A program made the translations under genes and the position numbers. The notes under the pieces were generated by a model, which worked only from the letters and a program-made list of their open reading frames with translations, was not told the DNA's origin and made no database searches. Shown piece by piece: positions 9,160 through 20,170 of a stretch of DNA of 64,000 nucleotides. The DNA is from Lucinisca nassula (taxonomy: Eukaryota > Mollusca > Bivalvia > Lucinida > Lucinidae), in NCBI GenBank assembly GCA_963580285.1, contig OY757010.1:75806858-75870857 (forward strand), written 5' to 3'. The first letter of the stretch is position 1, and every line of letters starts with the position of its first letter.

Positions 9160-10400
9160 TGTTACATGTGGGTTTACGGCGTCCCGCAAACCCCCATGCT
9201 GACAAGACAACCGAGCGTGATCTCTGACAGGTGTACGGGCAGCTGTGGGGTAAGGCACAAGAAAGATGTTAAATGATTGACATGAATTATTTACAGTATC
9301 TACATACAACACTTACTAACACAAAACATCACAAATTGTTGCTTCTGTAGCCAACTCACGACGTCCGCTCCGAAGGCAAAACACTGTTCTGTGCTCGGAA
9401 CGGGTGACGTGAATACCTACAGAAGCAAACAACAAAAACAACAAGAAAAACAAAAAAAGAAACAACACAAAACGCGACTGGCCAGTTTATAACTTTGGGT
9501 GAATCCCCCACTCGCGTGACACTTCTTCTCGCGAACTAGTAAAACTAGTCTATCAACATAATTGATTATCCTAGGATTAGCGATCACGTTTGCTGATCAG
9601 CCGTTTAGTGATCGTCCAAATAAGGTAAGTTGACCTCTTCCATGATCACATTTGTTTACAACGAACAATGATTTAGAAGAATCTGCTTCTATCCTGGTAG
9701 GCGCTGATTACGGCGGTCTGTCCGCCCTTGCTGGACCCTAACGCCTAGCGTCGTACCAGTACCTGCTGCTATGAAGCAGGGAGCAGCAGGTCACACATTG
9801 TTATGCCTTTCAATATACTTTCTATTTCCCCGTCACAATGTTGTGTTTACTCTTTACAACTTGACCTGCTGCTAAGGTGTCCGCTTTTTTCAGGGTTTAT
9901 ATATCTATGAATACTACCGGAAAATCATGCCTACTCGTATTACCTTGCTTTGTTCGTGGGGAAGTGGAGATACCGGCCACAAACAAAGCCAGATAGCAAA
10001 ATCGAGTAGATAATGGATTTGCCTTCAAATAGTATATTTCCCATAGGAAAAATTGATGAAACGACCCTATAATCAATGACATGACTCCTGTCAAAACGAA
10101 CACCCACACAACACGTGACGGGAATAAAAATCATATATGGCACAATTTGGCGGTTGGCGATTTTTAGGCAAATTCTATAGAACTCAGCCTTTTAGCGGCC
10201 CCCTGTATTGTAAAAACAGCTCTCTATAAACCACTCATGCATACATCGTATGATATGTGCATGACTTGTTCATGGAGCCGCATAGTTTGCGTACCATATT
10301 TCACCCAAAATATTTCACTCACACCGCCCTACCATATATCTACTAAAATAATTTAGATGTGCATAAGCACCAGAGAGGTTTCCTATTCCATCTCGTAACA
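9160..10400 (-). repeat. 5' LTR of Gmr1-like element
   Basis: 1241 bp, paired with 2427-3667. Contains the promoter of the element by definition, but I could not place a TATA box or polyadenylation signal with confidence. Confidence 0.97.
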
Positions 10401-10408
10401 CCTGTTAA

Positions 10409-10613
10409 CCCTTGTCCTGCAGAATATTCATATATGCCACACCCACTACCGATTATCAACCAATCAGATTACTTGATGCAAATTATTACAACAAATTCAC
10501 AACCTGAATGACAAACAATGTAGATCCTGATCAGATGGCTTCTTCAGAAGCCATCTGATCTGGATCTACATTGTTTCAAAGAAAAGGCATATCCGGGTTC
10601 AGCAGGACAAGGG
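10409..10613. repeat. MITE-2 copy (TTAA-flanked, hairpin core)
   Basis: Flanked by TTAA at 10405-10408 and 10614-10617. Terminal repeats CCCTTGTCCTGC / CAGGACAAGGG. The centre is the palindrome GATCAGATGGCTTC / GAAGCCATCTGATC. Non-coding. TTAA duplication is typical of piggyBac- or Kolobok-type transposases, so it is probably mobilised in trans. Confidence 0.85.
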
Positions 10614-10636
10614 TTAAATTTGTCATGTCTTTGTAG

Positions 10637-10896
10637 GTAAAGGCAGAGATGAACAAAAATCAGACAGAAAAGATGATAATCAGAGAAAAGCTGTACCTGT
10701 TGAAAATGACGAACCAGGTTGGGATGAGCCCGCACCACCTAAAATGGAGAAGCCAATAGCGCAGTCTACGCCTACTTCGACTCCTGCTAGACCAGTTGTG
10801 CAGTCTCCTCCCTCATTGAAGTCACCTGCTGTACCAGTCGCCCAGACACAATCTGCAGTTCCCACAGTCTCACTGCCAATGAACACAGAAGTGCTG
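10637..10896 (+). CDS. Multi-Tudor gene, exon b: charged then Pro/Ser/Thr/Gln-rich linker
   Basis: Acceptor TTTGTAG ending at 10636, donor GTAACA at 10897. It begins with two bases completing a glycine codon from exon 771-848 and ends on a codon boundary after CTG. The first third is highly charged (KGRDEQKSDRKDDNQRK), followed by an acidic stretch with a tryptophan (EPGWDEP) and a region rich in Pro, Ser, Thr, Val and Gln. No folded domain is recognisable. This is the expected disordered linker between the zinc knuckle and the first Tudor unit. A MITE-5 copy begins 33 bases after the donor. Confidence 0.8.
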
Positions 10897-10928
10897 GTAA
10901 CACGTCATCACCAAAACATGCCTATATA

Positions 10929-11134
10929 CAGTGAAATTCCGCTGTTAAGACCACCTAAAATTAGGACTAATTCTGCTATTAAAAGATTATTTTGAAGGGT
11001 GCACTAAATTTTTCTTTGTGTTTTCTGCCTACAATGTCCTCTGGTCAGGGACCCCCTTTGGGACTGTTTAAAAGCGGTCTTTAAGACCACTTTTGAACAG
11101 CCCCAAAGGTGGTCTTAATACAGGAATTTTACTG
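10929..11134. repeat. MITE-5 copy (TA-flanked)
   Basis: Terminal inverted repeats CAGTGAAATTCC / GGAATTTTACTG flanked by TA (10927-10928, 11135-11136), with an internal palindrome around AAGCGGTCTTTAAGACCACTT. Tc1/mariner/pogo-type target site. A second copy is at 37920-38126. Confidence 0.8.
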
Positions 11135-11202
11135 TAATTTTGACCCCTTTAACCTTACTTTTATGCAGTAAATCTGGGGTTTACAGGGGTATATTTTATT
11201 TT

Positions 11203-13770
11203 TAGCTCACCTGTCACATAGTGACAAGGTGAGCTTTTGTGATCACTTTTTGTCCGTCGTCCGTCGTGCGTGCGTGCGTCCGTCCGTAAACAATTTCAAA
11301 TAAGAATATCTCTAATACCCCATGGTCCATCTTGATCAAATTTCATGGGAAGCATCATCAGGTAGGGGGAAAGGCTGCATAAGGTTTTTGGGCTGATCAG
11401 ATTGGAATTCTGGTTGCTATGGCAACATATAGCTCCCATAGACTATCAATGGGAAAAAATTAAAATATCTTCTTCTCTGAAACCACAAGGCCCAGAGCTT
11501 AGATATTAAGCATGTATTAACAGCCAGTGGTCACCTACATAATTCCTGCCAATCATGCCCCTGGGGTCCAAATTGGCCACACCCCTGGGCCCCTTCGCTC
11601 CCATAGACTCATAATGGAACAAAAAGCTTCAAAAATCTTCTTCTCAGAAACCACAGGGCCTAGAGCTTAGATATTTAGCATGTAGCAACAGCAAGTGGTC
11701 ACCTATATAATTCCTGCCAATCATGCCCCTGGGGTCAAAACAGGCCACACCCCGGGGCCCTTTAGCTCCTATTGACTCATAATGGAAAAAAGCTTCAAAA
11801 ATCTTCTTCTCTGAAACCACAGGGCCCAGAGCTGAGATATTTGGCATGTAGCAACGGCAAGTGGTCACCTACATAATTCCTGCCAATCATGCCCCTGGGG
11901 TCCAAATTGGCCACACCCCGGGGCCCCTTAGCTCCCATAGACTCATAATGGAAAAAAAGCTTAAAAAATCTTCTTCTCTGAAACCACAGGGCCCAGAGCT
12001 TAGATATTTAGAATGTAGCAACGGCCAGTGGTCACCTACATAATTCATGCCACTCATGCCCCTGGGTTCCAAATGGGCCACGCCCTTGGGCCCCTTTGCT
12101 CCCATAGACTCATAATGGAACGAAAAGCTTCAAAAATCTTCTTCTCGGAAACCACAGGGCCCAGAGCTTAGATATTTAGCATGTAGCAAAGGTAAGTGGT
12201 CACCTACATAATTCCTGCCAATCATGCCCCTGGGGTCCAAACGGGCAACGCCCAGGGGCCCTTTAGCTCCAATAGACTCATAATGGAAAAAAGCTTCAAA
12301 AATCTTCTCTGAAACCACAGGGCCCAGAGCTTAGATATTTAGCATGTAGCAATGGCAAGTGGTCACCTACATAAATCCTGCCAATCATGCCCGTGGGGTC
12401 CAAATGGGCCACTCCCCGGGGCCCCTTAGCTTCCATAGACTCGTAATGGAAAAAAGATTAAAAAAATCTTCTTCTCTGAAACCACAGGGCCCAGAGTTTA
12501 GATATTTAGCATGTAGCAACGGCAAGTGGTCACCTACATAATTCATGCCACTCATGCCCCTGGAGTCCAAATGGGCCATGCGCCGGGGCCCCTTAGCTCC
12601 CATAGACTCGTAATGGAAAAAAGCTTCAAAAATCTTCTTCTCTGAAACACAGGGCCCAGAGTTTAGATATTTAGCATGTAGCAACGGCAATTGGTCACCT
12701 ACATAATTCCTGCCAATCATGCCCCTGGGTTCCGAATGGGCCACGTGCCGGGGCCCCTTTGCTCCCAAAGACTCATAATGGAAAAAAACTTAAAAAATCT
12801 TCTTCTCTGAAACCACAGGGCCCAGAGCTTAGATATTTAGTACCTAGCAATGGCAAGTGGTCACCTATATAATTCCTGCCAATCATGCCCCTGGGGCCAA
12901 AAGGGCCATGCCCCGGGGCCCCTTAGCTCCTTTAGACTCATAATGGAAAAAAAAGCTTAAAAAATCTTCTTCTCTGAAACCACAGGGCCCAGAGCTTAGA
13001 TATTTAGCATGTAGCAATGGCAAGTGGTCACCAACATAAATCCTGCCAATCATGCCCGTGGGGTCCAAATGGGCCACCCCCCGGGGCCCCTTAGCTCCCA
13101 TAGACTCAGAATGGAAAAAAGATTCAAAAATCTTTTTCTCTGAAACCACAGAGCCCAGAGCTTAGATAATTAGCATGTAGCAACGGCAAGTGGTCACCTA
13201 TATAATTCCTGCCAATCATGCCCCTGGGTTCCAAACGGGCCATGCCCCGGGGCCCTTTCGCTCCTATAGACTCATAATGGAAAAAAGCTTAAAGAATCTT
13301 CTTCTCTGAAATCACAGCGCCCAGAGCTTAGATATATAGTACGTAGCAATGGCAAGTGGTCACCTGTATAATTCCTGCCAATCATGCCCCTGGGGTCCAA
13401 AAGGGCCACGTCCGGGGGCCCTTAGCTCCTATAGACACATAATGGAAAAAAAAAGCTTCAAAAACCTTCTTCTCTGAAACCACAGGGACCAGAGCTTAGA
13501 TATTTAGCATGTAGCAATGGCAAGTGGTCACCTACATAAATCCTGCCAATCATGCCCGTGGGGTCCAAATTGGCCACGCCCCGGGGCCCCTTAGCTCCCA
13601 TAGACTCATAATGGAAAAAAGATGAAAAAATCTTCTTCTTTGAAACCACAGGGCCCAGAGCTTAGATATTTGGCATGTAGCGATGGCAAGTGGTCACCTA
13701 CATAATTCCTGCCAATCATGCACCTGGGGTCCAAACAGGTGAGCGATATAGGGCCATTGGGCCCTCTTGT
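11203..13770 (+). mobile_element. Helitron-like (pearl-like) element with internal satellite array
   Basis: Starts with a hairpin (TAGCTCACCTGTCAC...GTGACAAGGTGAGCT), then a CGTCCGTC-rich stretch, then about 14 tandem units, and ends with a hairpin AGGGCCATTGGGCCCT followed by CTTGT. The overall build resembles non-autonomous Helitron/Helentron derivatives with arrays, such as the pearl elements described in bivalves. No replicase is encoded. Superfamily assignment is inference. Confidence 0.6.
11470..13740 (+). repeat. Tandem array, about 14 units of about 166 bp
   Basis: The motif CCCAGAGCTTAGATATTTAG recurs about every 166 bases (near 11491, 11660, 11825, 11991, 12161 and onward to about 13655). 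Each unit also has CCTGCCAATCATGCCCCTGG and a stretch ending GGAAAAAAGCTT. Short open frames here are shadows of the repeat. Confidence 0.9.
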
Positions 13771-14310
13771 TAGCTCACCTGAACCAAAGGCTCAAAGTGA
13801 GCTTTTATGGCTGCTTGATTTCTGTCTGTCAACAATTTATTAAGTCAACCTTATTTATAGAGTGTAACACATTTAGTACTAGCACTAATCTTCCATGTGT
13901 TCCTCCATTTAAAAGACATCTCCTAAACTGGTGAATGGATTTTGAATTAATTTTACAGGAATGTGTCTTTGGGTGACCCTATACCAAAATTGCCTAAATG
14001 GTTCTGCCCTGTTAAACAAAAATAGGAAAAATGTTAAAAGGCAAATTTCAAAATAATTTCACAGGATTATTTGTTGGGTGGCCTTCTACCAAAATTGCTC
14101 TAACCGCTCAGCTTGGATGAAAAAGATGGCCACAGTTTAAAGTAGAAAAACATTTAAAGGACTTCTCCTTAACCAGTGGATGGATTTTGTAATAATTTCA
14201 CAAGAATGTCCTCGGGGTTACCCACTACCACAATTGCCTAAATGGTTCCACTGCACTAAACAAAATGGCTGCCAGAGCAATGATCAGGAATTGATGCAAT
14301 TAAGGGATGT
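13771..14310 (+). mobile_element. Second Helitron-like element, truncated
   Basis: Begins TAGCTCACCTGAACC directly after the CTTGT end of the preceding element. Its body (ATTTCACAGGAATGT, TTGGGTGACC, ACCAAAATTGC repeated roughly every 130 bases) matches the element starting at 63593. The right end is not identified. Confidence 0.5.
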
Positions 14311-14499
14311 TTGAAAAGAATTGCTTATTATCCTGTAGCTTGATATCAATGTGGGGCACGATCAAAACCAATACATACTTGTATAGGGCTATTTAATATC
14401 TACACAATGTGTATAAATGTACATGTTAGACTAAGTGTAAGACATAAAATTTGCCATTTGAATACACAGTCATTGACCACTGCAGTAGAAATGGTTGGT

Positions 14500-15095
14500 A
14501 GAAGCGTTGACTAAAAAGATGAAATACTGGCTTACATCAAAGCTTGCTAAAAACTTGGTTGTTCTTCGAACAAGCAGATGACTGAAATTTCGACTGCTTT
14601 TGGACCTTCTTGTGTGTCTTATGACATAGTTCAGTGGTGGAAATTTGAGTCTGTTGTAAAGTCCATCAAAAATACATAAAAATCAGGCCGGCCAAAATCT
14701 GCATCTCGTAAAGAAATTGTTTCCAAAATAAAGGAAAACATTGAAGGAGATGCCAGATTTACAGTTTGTGATATTGCACAAAAGTTAGGCATAACACTAT
14801 CAACGGTTCACCTTATTTTGAAGAAGCAGTTGAAAGTCAGAAAGATTTCTGCTAGATGGGTGCCACATCTGTTGACTGACGTGCAAAATAGGCAACAAGA
14901 TAAAAAAAAAAGTGGCCAAAAACCTGCTTCAAATGTTTCCAAAATATGACAAAAAGCAGTTTGCCAATGTCGTCACAGGTGATGAAACCTAGATCCATTA
15001 TTTTGAGCCCGACAGAAAGGTAAGCAATAAGATCTTGGCCACTAAACACAGCAAACGAGCAATAATTGCCAAACGTTCTTTGAGTATAAAGAGTA
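14500..15095 (+). pseudogene. Decayed mariner transposase fragment
   Basis: Broken frames encode recognisable mariner segments: a GRPKSASRKEIV linker, a helix-turn-helix (ARFTVCDIAQKLGITLSTVH), KISARWVPHLLTD, and the first catalytic block VVTGDET followed by a stop where tryptophan is expected, then IHYFEPDRK and KRAIIAKRS. At least one frameshift falls in the A run near 14903. The second and third catalytic aspartates and both terminal repeats are missing. Related to, but distinct from, the element at 58326-59664. Confidence 0.85.
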
Positions 15096-15209
15096 GACCC
15101 CTTTTTCGGAGGGGTTCAGTTCTTGCATTTTGAACTGGTTTGTATTACTGTGTTTATATGAGTGAAGTATTTGTTAAATGGTCATGAGAAAGATACCTGT
15201 ATGTAAATC

Positions 15210-15478
15210 CGGTAGTGCCCATCAATAGATTTGGCTGCATGGTACTGAAACCTACCAAACGAGTACTGATAAATGTCAGGGTTAAGCCTGCCAAGGAGAA
15301 GTGGTAAGTCTGTTGGTCCCTTAAACCCCAGCAGTTTCTTTGGGCGGGAGGGCTTGAGATGTCATTTCATCTTTAATGTCAGGTAAAAGTCCCGCAAAAA
15401 TCGGAACAACAGATCCAAAATGATCTAAAAAAGTTGACCTGGCCGTAAAACCTCAACACACACAGAAATCAAGGCAGA
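15210..15478 (+). mobile_element. SINE-A copy, degenerate
   Basis: Recognised by GCCCATCAATAGAT, GGCTGCATG, AACGAGTACTGAT, AAGCCTGCC, GGGCTTGAGATGTCATTTCATC and AAAACCTCAACACA. Several internal deletions. Confidence 0.7.
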
Positions 15479-15488
15479 AGCATGTTAA

Positions 15489-15689
15489 TCCTTGTCCTGC
15501 TGAGCCCAGATTTGCCTTACCTTTCAAACAATGTAGATCCAGATCAGATGGCTTCTGAAGAAGCCATCTGATCAGGATCTACATTGTCATTCAGATTGTG
15601 AATTTGTTGCAATTATTTGCATCAAGTAATCTGATTGGTTGAAAGTCGGTAGTGGGTGTGGCAGATTAAAATAATCAGCAGGACAAGGG
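15489..15689. repeat. MITE-2 copy
   Basis: TTAA at 15485-15488 and 15690-15693, termini TCCTTGTCCTGC / CAGGACAAGGG. The hairpin core GGCTTCTGAAGAAGCC is intact. Opposite orientation to 10409-10613. Ends 29 bases before the exon at 15719. Confidence 0.85.
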
Positions 15690-15718
15690 TTAATCAGGTA
15701 GTTGTATCAATATTTCAG

Positions 15719-15820
15719 GTGGTGGTGACTGAGGTAGTATCCCCCAGCATGATCTGGTGTCAGGTAATGAGCAAGGAGAATGTGGAACCACTCGTGGAAA
15801 TCATGGGAAAAATGGCAGAG
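15719..15820 (+). CDS. Multi-Tudor gene, exon c: N-terminal strands of eTud 1
   Basis: Acceptor ATATTTCAG ending at 15718, donor GTACAT at 15821. The 34 codons are in phase 0 at both ends. The peptide has the pattern that opens extended Tudor (SN-like) domains: VVVTEVVSPSMIWCQ, then a helix ending LVEIMGKMAE. It joins directly to exon 17579-17797, where the Tudor core begins. Confidence 0.85.
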
Positions 15821-15975
15821 GTACATTTTCTGTCACATAGCTCCGGATAATTAGGATGCATAAAGAGGATAATTTACGAGTAATTTTTCTCGTGTCTGAT
15901 TTCATCATAAAAAACATACTTGTGGGTTCTTTCTAACAAGTATAACAATTAATTAAGGAAAATTATCTCTTTTAA

Positions 15976-16210
15976 GGGGAATGGGAACACCTGGCAGATT
16001 TTTCCGCCATTTTCCAAAGGGAGACAACTTTCGGGACTTCCTGTACACTTTTCTGTAAGCCCTGTCCCACTGTAAAAGGGGCCTACTCTTAAAGGAAAGA
16101 ATTTGCTCCTCAGGAGCAAATTCTTTCCTTTTAAGAGTTGACCCCTAATGACATGGTAGACAAAAATAATTTTGCAGGAGTTGCCTCCCCTGAAGGTGTT
16201 CCCGTTCCCC
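15976..16210. repeat. MITE-4 copy (TTAA-flanked)
   Basis: TTAA at 15972-15975 and 16211-16214. Terminal inverted repeats GGGGAATGGGAACACC / GGTGTTCCCGTTCCCC. Central palindrome GAATTTGCTCC / GGAGCAAATTC. Other copies at 34956-35198, with fragments at 40330 and 41213. Confidence 0.85.
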
Positions 16211-16387
16211 TTAATTATCCTTGTTGCACTGAAGCTGGAGCTATGTGTCATTTATTCAAAATTTCAGGACAGGAATACCTAGATCTCTACAACAAATATA
16301 CATACAAATGTCCAAGGACTGGATGTAGGCCGAGCTTGTATTTATCCTTTCCTTGATGGTTCTGTAGACAAATACATATATGTTACT

Positions 16388-16555
16388 TATAGTGAAACTT
16401 CGATGGCTTGATCACTGAGGTCTCGTTTACCATGGCTGATTCGATCCCATTCTTGAGTCCCTAGGAAATTCTTTCCAAAGGGCCTGATAAAACATAGTTA
16501 AAATGTCATTATGTCAAACTGTATGTTGAGTGTACTCAATAGAATTGCCCCGATT
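16388..16555. repeat. MITE-1 half copy
   Basis: Left end AGTGAAACTTCGATGGC, GTTTACCATGGCTGA, CTTGAGTCCCTAGG, ending inside the core near TCAATAGAATTGCC. Right half missing. Confidence 0.65.
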
Positions 16556-16633
16556 TGGTTTTGCATTTGCAAAAGCTACTCACATTTTTTCATCACAAAT
16601 AGTATATTTTCCATACTGAATGATCAAAGTTAA

Positions 16634-16859
16634 CCCCTAAAATGCCACTCATGACAATGGTCGTCTGCTTTGCCGTCTGCCGGTCACCTTGAAAATATTT
16701 TTTTTATGAACAGTGTGGTCCCAGACAAGACTGCTTCTGAAGGAGCAGTCTGATTTGAGCCCACACTGTTTGTCTGTATGCAAAAATATTTTTAAAAAGT
16801 TTGCCAAAAAATTCAGCAGAGGACATTTTCAGATATAGTTTTTCTCAGCGTCTTAAGGG
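16634..16859. repeat. MITE-12 copy (TTAA-flanked)
   Basis: TTAA at 16630-16633 and 16860-16863; termini CCCCTAAAATGCC / GCGTCTTAAGGG. Hairpin core GACTGCTTCTGAAGGAGCAGTC flanked by AACAGTGTGG and CCACACTGTT. Confidence 0.65.
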
Positions 16860-17068
16860 TTAACTAATGACACCTTTGGTTTTAAACCGCTGGCCCCTGG
16901 GCTCCGACTTGTTAAGTATACCAATATCTGCTGCATTGTTTCTTCTTTTCAAGCATGGATTATGCCTTTTACACCACAGCCTCTTTATAACATTATTAAT
17001 GGGGTCTAAAGCAGAAACCGTATTAGTTAAAACGACCATGTTATATCTGAACAAAAATGTATAGATTA

Positions 17069-17407
17069 CAGTAGAACTTTGATGGCTCGATCACTCGTTT
17101 ACCATGGGTGAGTCGAACACATTCTTGAGCCCCCAGCGAAATCCTCTACATAAGAAATAGTGGGGGATAATTAAGGAGATTTTAGTCTTTTATCTTACAA
17201 ATGTATGTTGTGTGTACTCATTAGAATCGCCTCAATGAGGCGATTCTAATGAGTACACACAGCATACATATTCATTATAGAACATCGAAAAGATGTCAAA
17301 AGATATCTCATAATGCTTCCTGACGGTAAACTCAGTGGCTCGAACTACCCCTGTCTCGAACAGATTTTTGAGGTCCCAAAGGTGTTCGAGCCATTGAAGT
17401 TCGACTG
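17069..17407. repeat. MITE-1 copy (TA-flanked, perfect hairpin core)
   Basis: TA at 17067-17068 and 17408-17409. Terminal repeats CAGTAGAACTTTGATGGC / GCCATTGAAGTTCGACTG. The core at 17205-17271 is a near-perfect palindrome with about 30-bp arms centred on GCCTCAATGAGGC. Tc1/mariner/pogo-type target site. Confidence 0.85.
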
Positions 17408-17578
17408 TACATAGAAAAATGACCATTAATGGTCATTTTTCTATCTACTCTATACATTTTTGGATCCGTCCTGAAACCACATTATATCCAAAACCGTGTT
17501 ATAAAGAACCATGTTATAATGAGGTTGTGGTGTATATAGAAATCTTTTTCACAGCCTTGATTCTGACATTTACTACAG

Positions 17579-17797
17579 AACTACAGCACCAGCACACCAG
17601 ATGTAAAAAGTGTGAGGGTAGGTCAGTACTATGCTGTACAGTTCAGCCAGGACGAACAGTGGTACAGAGGACAAGTGGCTACTGTTGGGGGCAGTAACAC
17701 ATGTGTTGTGCATTTTATTGACTTTGGTAACAAGGAAAAGAGGAGCTTGAGTCAACTGAGGCAGATTGATATGGCCTTGTTACAACACCCAGCACAG
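17579..17797 (+). CDS. Multi-Tudor gene, exon d: Tudor core of eTud 1
   Basis: Acceptor CATTTACTACAG ending at 17578, donor GTAAGC at 17798, phase 0-0, 73 codons. It encodes a canonical Tudor barrel: VGQYYAVQF, QWYRGQV, HFIDFGN, then the LSQLRQI helix. The aromatic-cage positions (F of AVQF, F and F of HFIDFGN, N of FGN) are filled, consistent with binding symmetrically dimethylated arginine. A MITE-2 copy starts about 30 bases after the donor. Confidence 0.92.
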
Positions 17798-17829
17798 GTA
17801 AGCATTGCATGTAACAACATCTCTGTTAA

Positions 17830-18045
17830 CCCTTGACCTGCTGAATATTTTTATATATGCCACACCCACCACTGCTTATCAACCAATCCGATTTCTTGAT
17901 TTCTAGATGTAAATCATTACAACACATTCATAAACTGAATGACAAACAAATGAAGATCCTGATCAGATGGCTTCTTCAGAAGCCATCTGATCTGGATCTA
18001 CATTGTTTGAAAGATAAGACATATCTAGACTCGGCAGGACAAGGG
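17830..18045. repeat. MITE-2 copy
   Basis: TTAA at 17826-17829 and 18046-18049, with the GGCTTCTTCAGAAGCC core intact. Lies immediately downstream of the exon donor at 17798. Confidence 0.85.
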
Positions 18046-18115
18046 TTAAACACGAACAATAAAGTGTCAAATGTAAATGTAGCAGATGATAGTCTTAATA
18101 ATGTTCTGGCTAAAG

Positions 18116-18302
18116 AGTGAGCACTGTACTGGTTAGACGCTCTTGTAAAAGTCTGCTCAGGAAACGGGGTGTTCAGGTGAACTGACTGGCTCGATATGAC
18201 GTAAATAGTACTGAGTGAACTTCCTTGCTTGATATGACCTAAATAGGGTTGACTGGACTGTATGACCTAAATAGGGTTGACTGGACTGTTAAATGCCAAA
18301 CA
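18116..18302 (+). mobile_element. SINE-B 3' fragment with duplicated tail
   Basis: Starts at AGTGAGCACTGTACTGGTTA, followed by TCTGCTCAGGAAACGG. The segment TATGACCTAAATAGGGTTGACTGGACTG is repeated in tandem near 18232-18290. The head is missing. A short SINE-A head fragment (CCCCCGCCCATAGGGGC) follows at about 18308-18336. Confidence 0.65.
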
Positions 18303-18339
18303 CTCGGCCCCCGCCCATAGGGGCTTGAAGAAATAGACA

Positions 18340-19250
18340 CTACTGCATGAAAACCCATTAATTAACCATGAAAATAACCCATTATTTTTTGGCCATGAAA
18401 GGCGACATTTATAATGGGCATTAAATATCAGAATACCCATTACAATACCATTAATTATAAATTAAATTTATTAATGCCAGTATATATTTTTAATTCCCAT
18501 TACCTGTTTCCAAATTTAATTGGCATTAACACCAGAGGTTTTTCTTTTTTAATTGATCATTACCAGGCATGAAAAAACATTAGTAAAATTATTAATGGTC
18601 ATTACTTAAGAATAATGGCAATGAAAGGCGACATTATTAATGGGACCACTATATTTTAACATGTTTTTCATGGGCGACTAATGGGCATCATTTTTTCATT
18701 GGTTAAAGTTAATGGCCATTAACAAAATGAAATGGTACAATATTCATGGGCCATTATTTTCCATTTTTATAATCACGGGTGAAAACATGGCCATTGTTTG
18801 TGAAACTTTTAATGACCATTACTTCAAAGGTGTAATATTAATGGATATTGCCATAGGCATTAAAAATATTGTAGAAACATTTTTGATGGGCATTAAATGT
18901 TTAATGCCTGTTGGAATAACTTGGGTTTTAGTAATGGGCATTACTTATTAATCTTATTTAAAAATTATGGGCATTAAAAACTAATGACTAAATTGGTAAT
19001 GGGCATTAATGTAAGAAAGAAAAAAAAAAGTTTTTAATGCCCATAATTTACAAATTGTTATTTTAATACCAATTAATAAATCCTTAAAAACCAAAATATT
19101 CTAGTAATGGGCATCAATATAATTTTTTTTTTGAAAATTATGGGCATTAAAAACTAAAAATGCCCATGATTTTTGGAAATTTTTATTTTAATGCCCATTA
19201 CTAAAATATTTGATTTTAATGCCATTCACTTAGATTTATAAATAAATGAA
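18340..19250. repeat. Field of scattered ATGGGCATTAA / TTAATGCCCAT motifs
   Basis: AT-rich stretch in which ATGGGCATTA, ATGGCCATTA and their complements recur dozens of times at irregular spacing. Local inverted pairs exist, for example AAAATTATGGGCATTAAAAACT near 18961 and AGTTTTTAATGCCCATAATTT near 19030. A second field lies at 31560-32280. The 79-codon frames in both fields are unrelated to each other and are not genes. Confidence 0.75.
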
Positions 19251-19259
19251 TAAAACAAA

Positions 19260-20170
19260 CTTTGTCAACATCTGAAATACATATAGTCCAATAAAGTATT
19301 TGCTCTTCAGCTTGTTCTTGTTATTTTTCATCATTAAAAAAGTGTATGTTTCAGGTTACCAAACCATGCTTATTTTTCCCCTAATCAGTAATCTTAAATT
19401 CTTTGGGGTCCCTGGCAAGGAAAAATTCTGTGCCTGTCATACCGTTTCCTTATTTATTTATAAATAGTTTCAAAATGACACTGACAAAATAAAAGTATAT
19501 TCCAAATTGCCCCTATAAAACTTACAGGTCACCTGAAACATATATATTTGCTGGAACACATGAATATGTTGTATAAAAGGGTTATCCAGGGTTCTTGCTA
19601 TAGCTTTCCCTAGATTTTTATACAGGCAAGATAAAATGATTCTAGGAAATCCCTTCCACTTTTTTTTTTGGGGGGGGGGGGTTTACTATACTTTCAACGT
19701 TTTACTTATATTCTGTCCACTGGTTTTATACCAGAGCAAGGCTGACGAATTTGAACACCAAAAACCCTAAAACTTGAGCAGAATAATTTCAGTATGCAGA
19801 AGGATGCCCAAAAGTTGAAGATGGAACAGAAAGTGATAACTGATCTGGGTCTGCACTGTTTGCATATGTCCGACTGTCTGAAAACATAGGACCATTACGG
19901 TAATGGTATAAAAATAATCAATAGGCCTGTTAAAGGGATTCAACAAAAATGTCAAGCATCAACATAAGATATGGAACTGACAGATGGACAAACAAACAAA
20001 TGGATGGAAGATGTGATGCCTATATGTTGCGACCTACTGTGTGACAAAAACTTGAATAAAAAGGATTTGTGATTGGTTTAAACATAGTATTTAACTTTCA
20101 ATTTTTAATTTTAATAAACTAATTGTAACATTTCAACAAACAATATAAAACCAATATCTTGAACAAACCC
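19260..20170. other. Intron, nothing recognised
   Basis: AT-rich, with a G run at about 19672-19682. No frame, splice pair or repeat boundary that I can support. Confidence 0.4.

Larger units (their letters stand above)
2427..10400 (-). mobile_element. Complete Gmr1-like Ty3/gypsy LTR retrotransposon
   Basis: A full-length 7974-bp element in antisense orientation to the host gene. It has two 1241-bp LTRs (9160-10400 as 5' LTR, 2427-3667 as 3' LTR), each bounded by TGTTAC...GTAACA on the plus strand. The 5-bp target duplication is CCTGT at 2422-2426 and 10401-10405. A primer binding site follows the 5' LTR, a polypurine tract precedes the 3' LTR, and one intact gag-pol frame lies between (3785-8446). 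Wherever I compared the two LTRs they were the same at a constant offset of 6733 bases, so insertion is very recent. The integrase-before-RT order matches Gmr1-like elements rather than standard Ty3/gypsy. No envelope frame is seen. It sits in the intron between exons 771-848 and 10637-10896. Confidence 0.97.

Noticed and set aside
11644..13649. Many short minus-strand frames with MGAKGPRGVAHLDPRG-like peptides, also at 53467-55788
   Set aside because: They are the 166-bp satellite unit read in frame, not a repeat protein.
11470..13740. CRISPR-like array
   Set aside because: Units are tandem without unique spacers, 166 bp long, in a eukaryotic intron.
16269..16356. Possible exon after AAAATTTCAG with an open 29-residue peptide (GQEYLDLYNKYTYKCP...)
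   Set aside because: The only open phase does not match the phase-0 junction between 15820 and 17579, there is no good donor, and the flanking Tudor exons already join smoothly.
18712..18951. 79-codon plus-strand frame, and another of the same length at 31900-32139
   Set aside because: Both come from AT-rich motif fields; the two peptides are not similar and have no domain or splice context.
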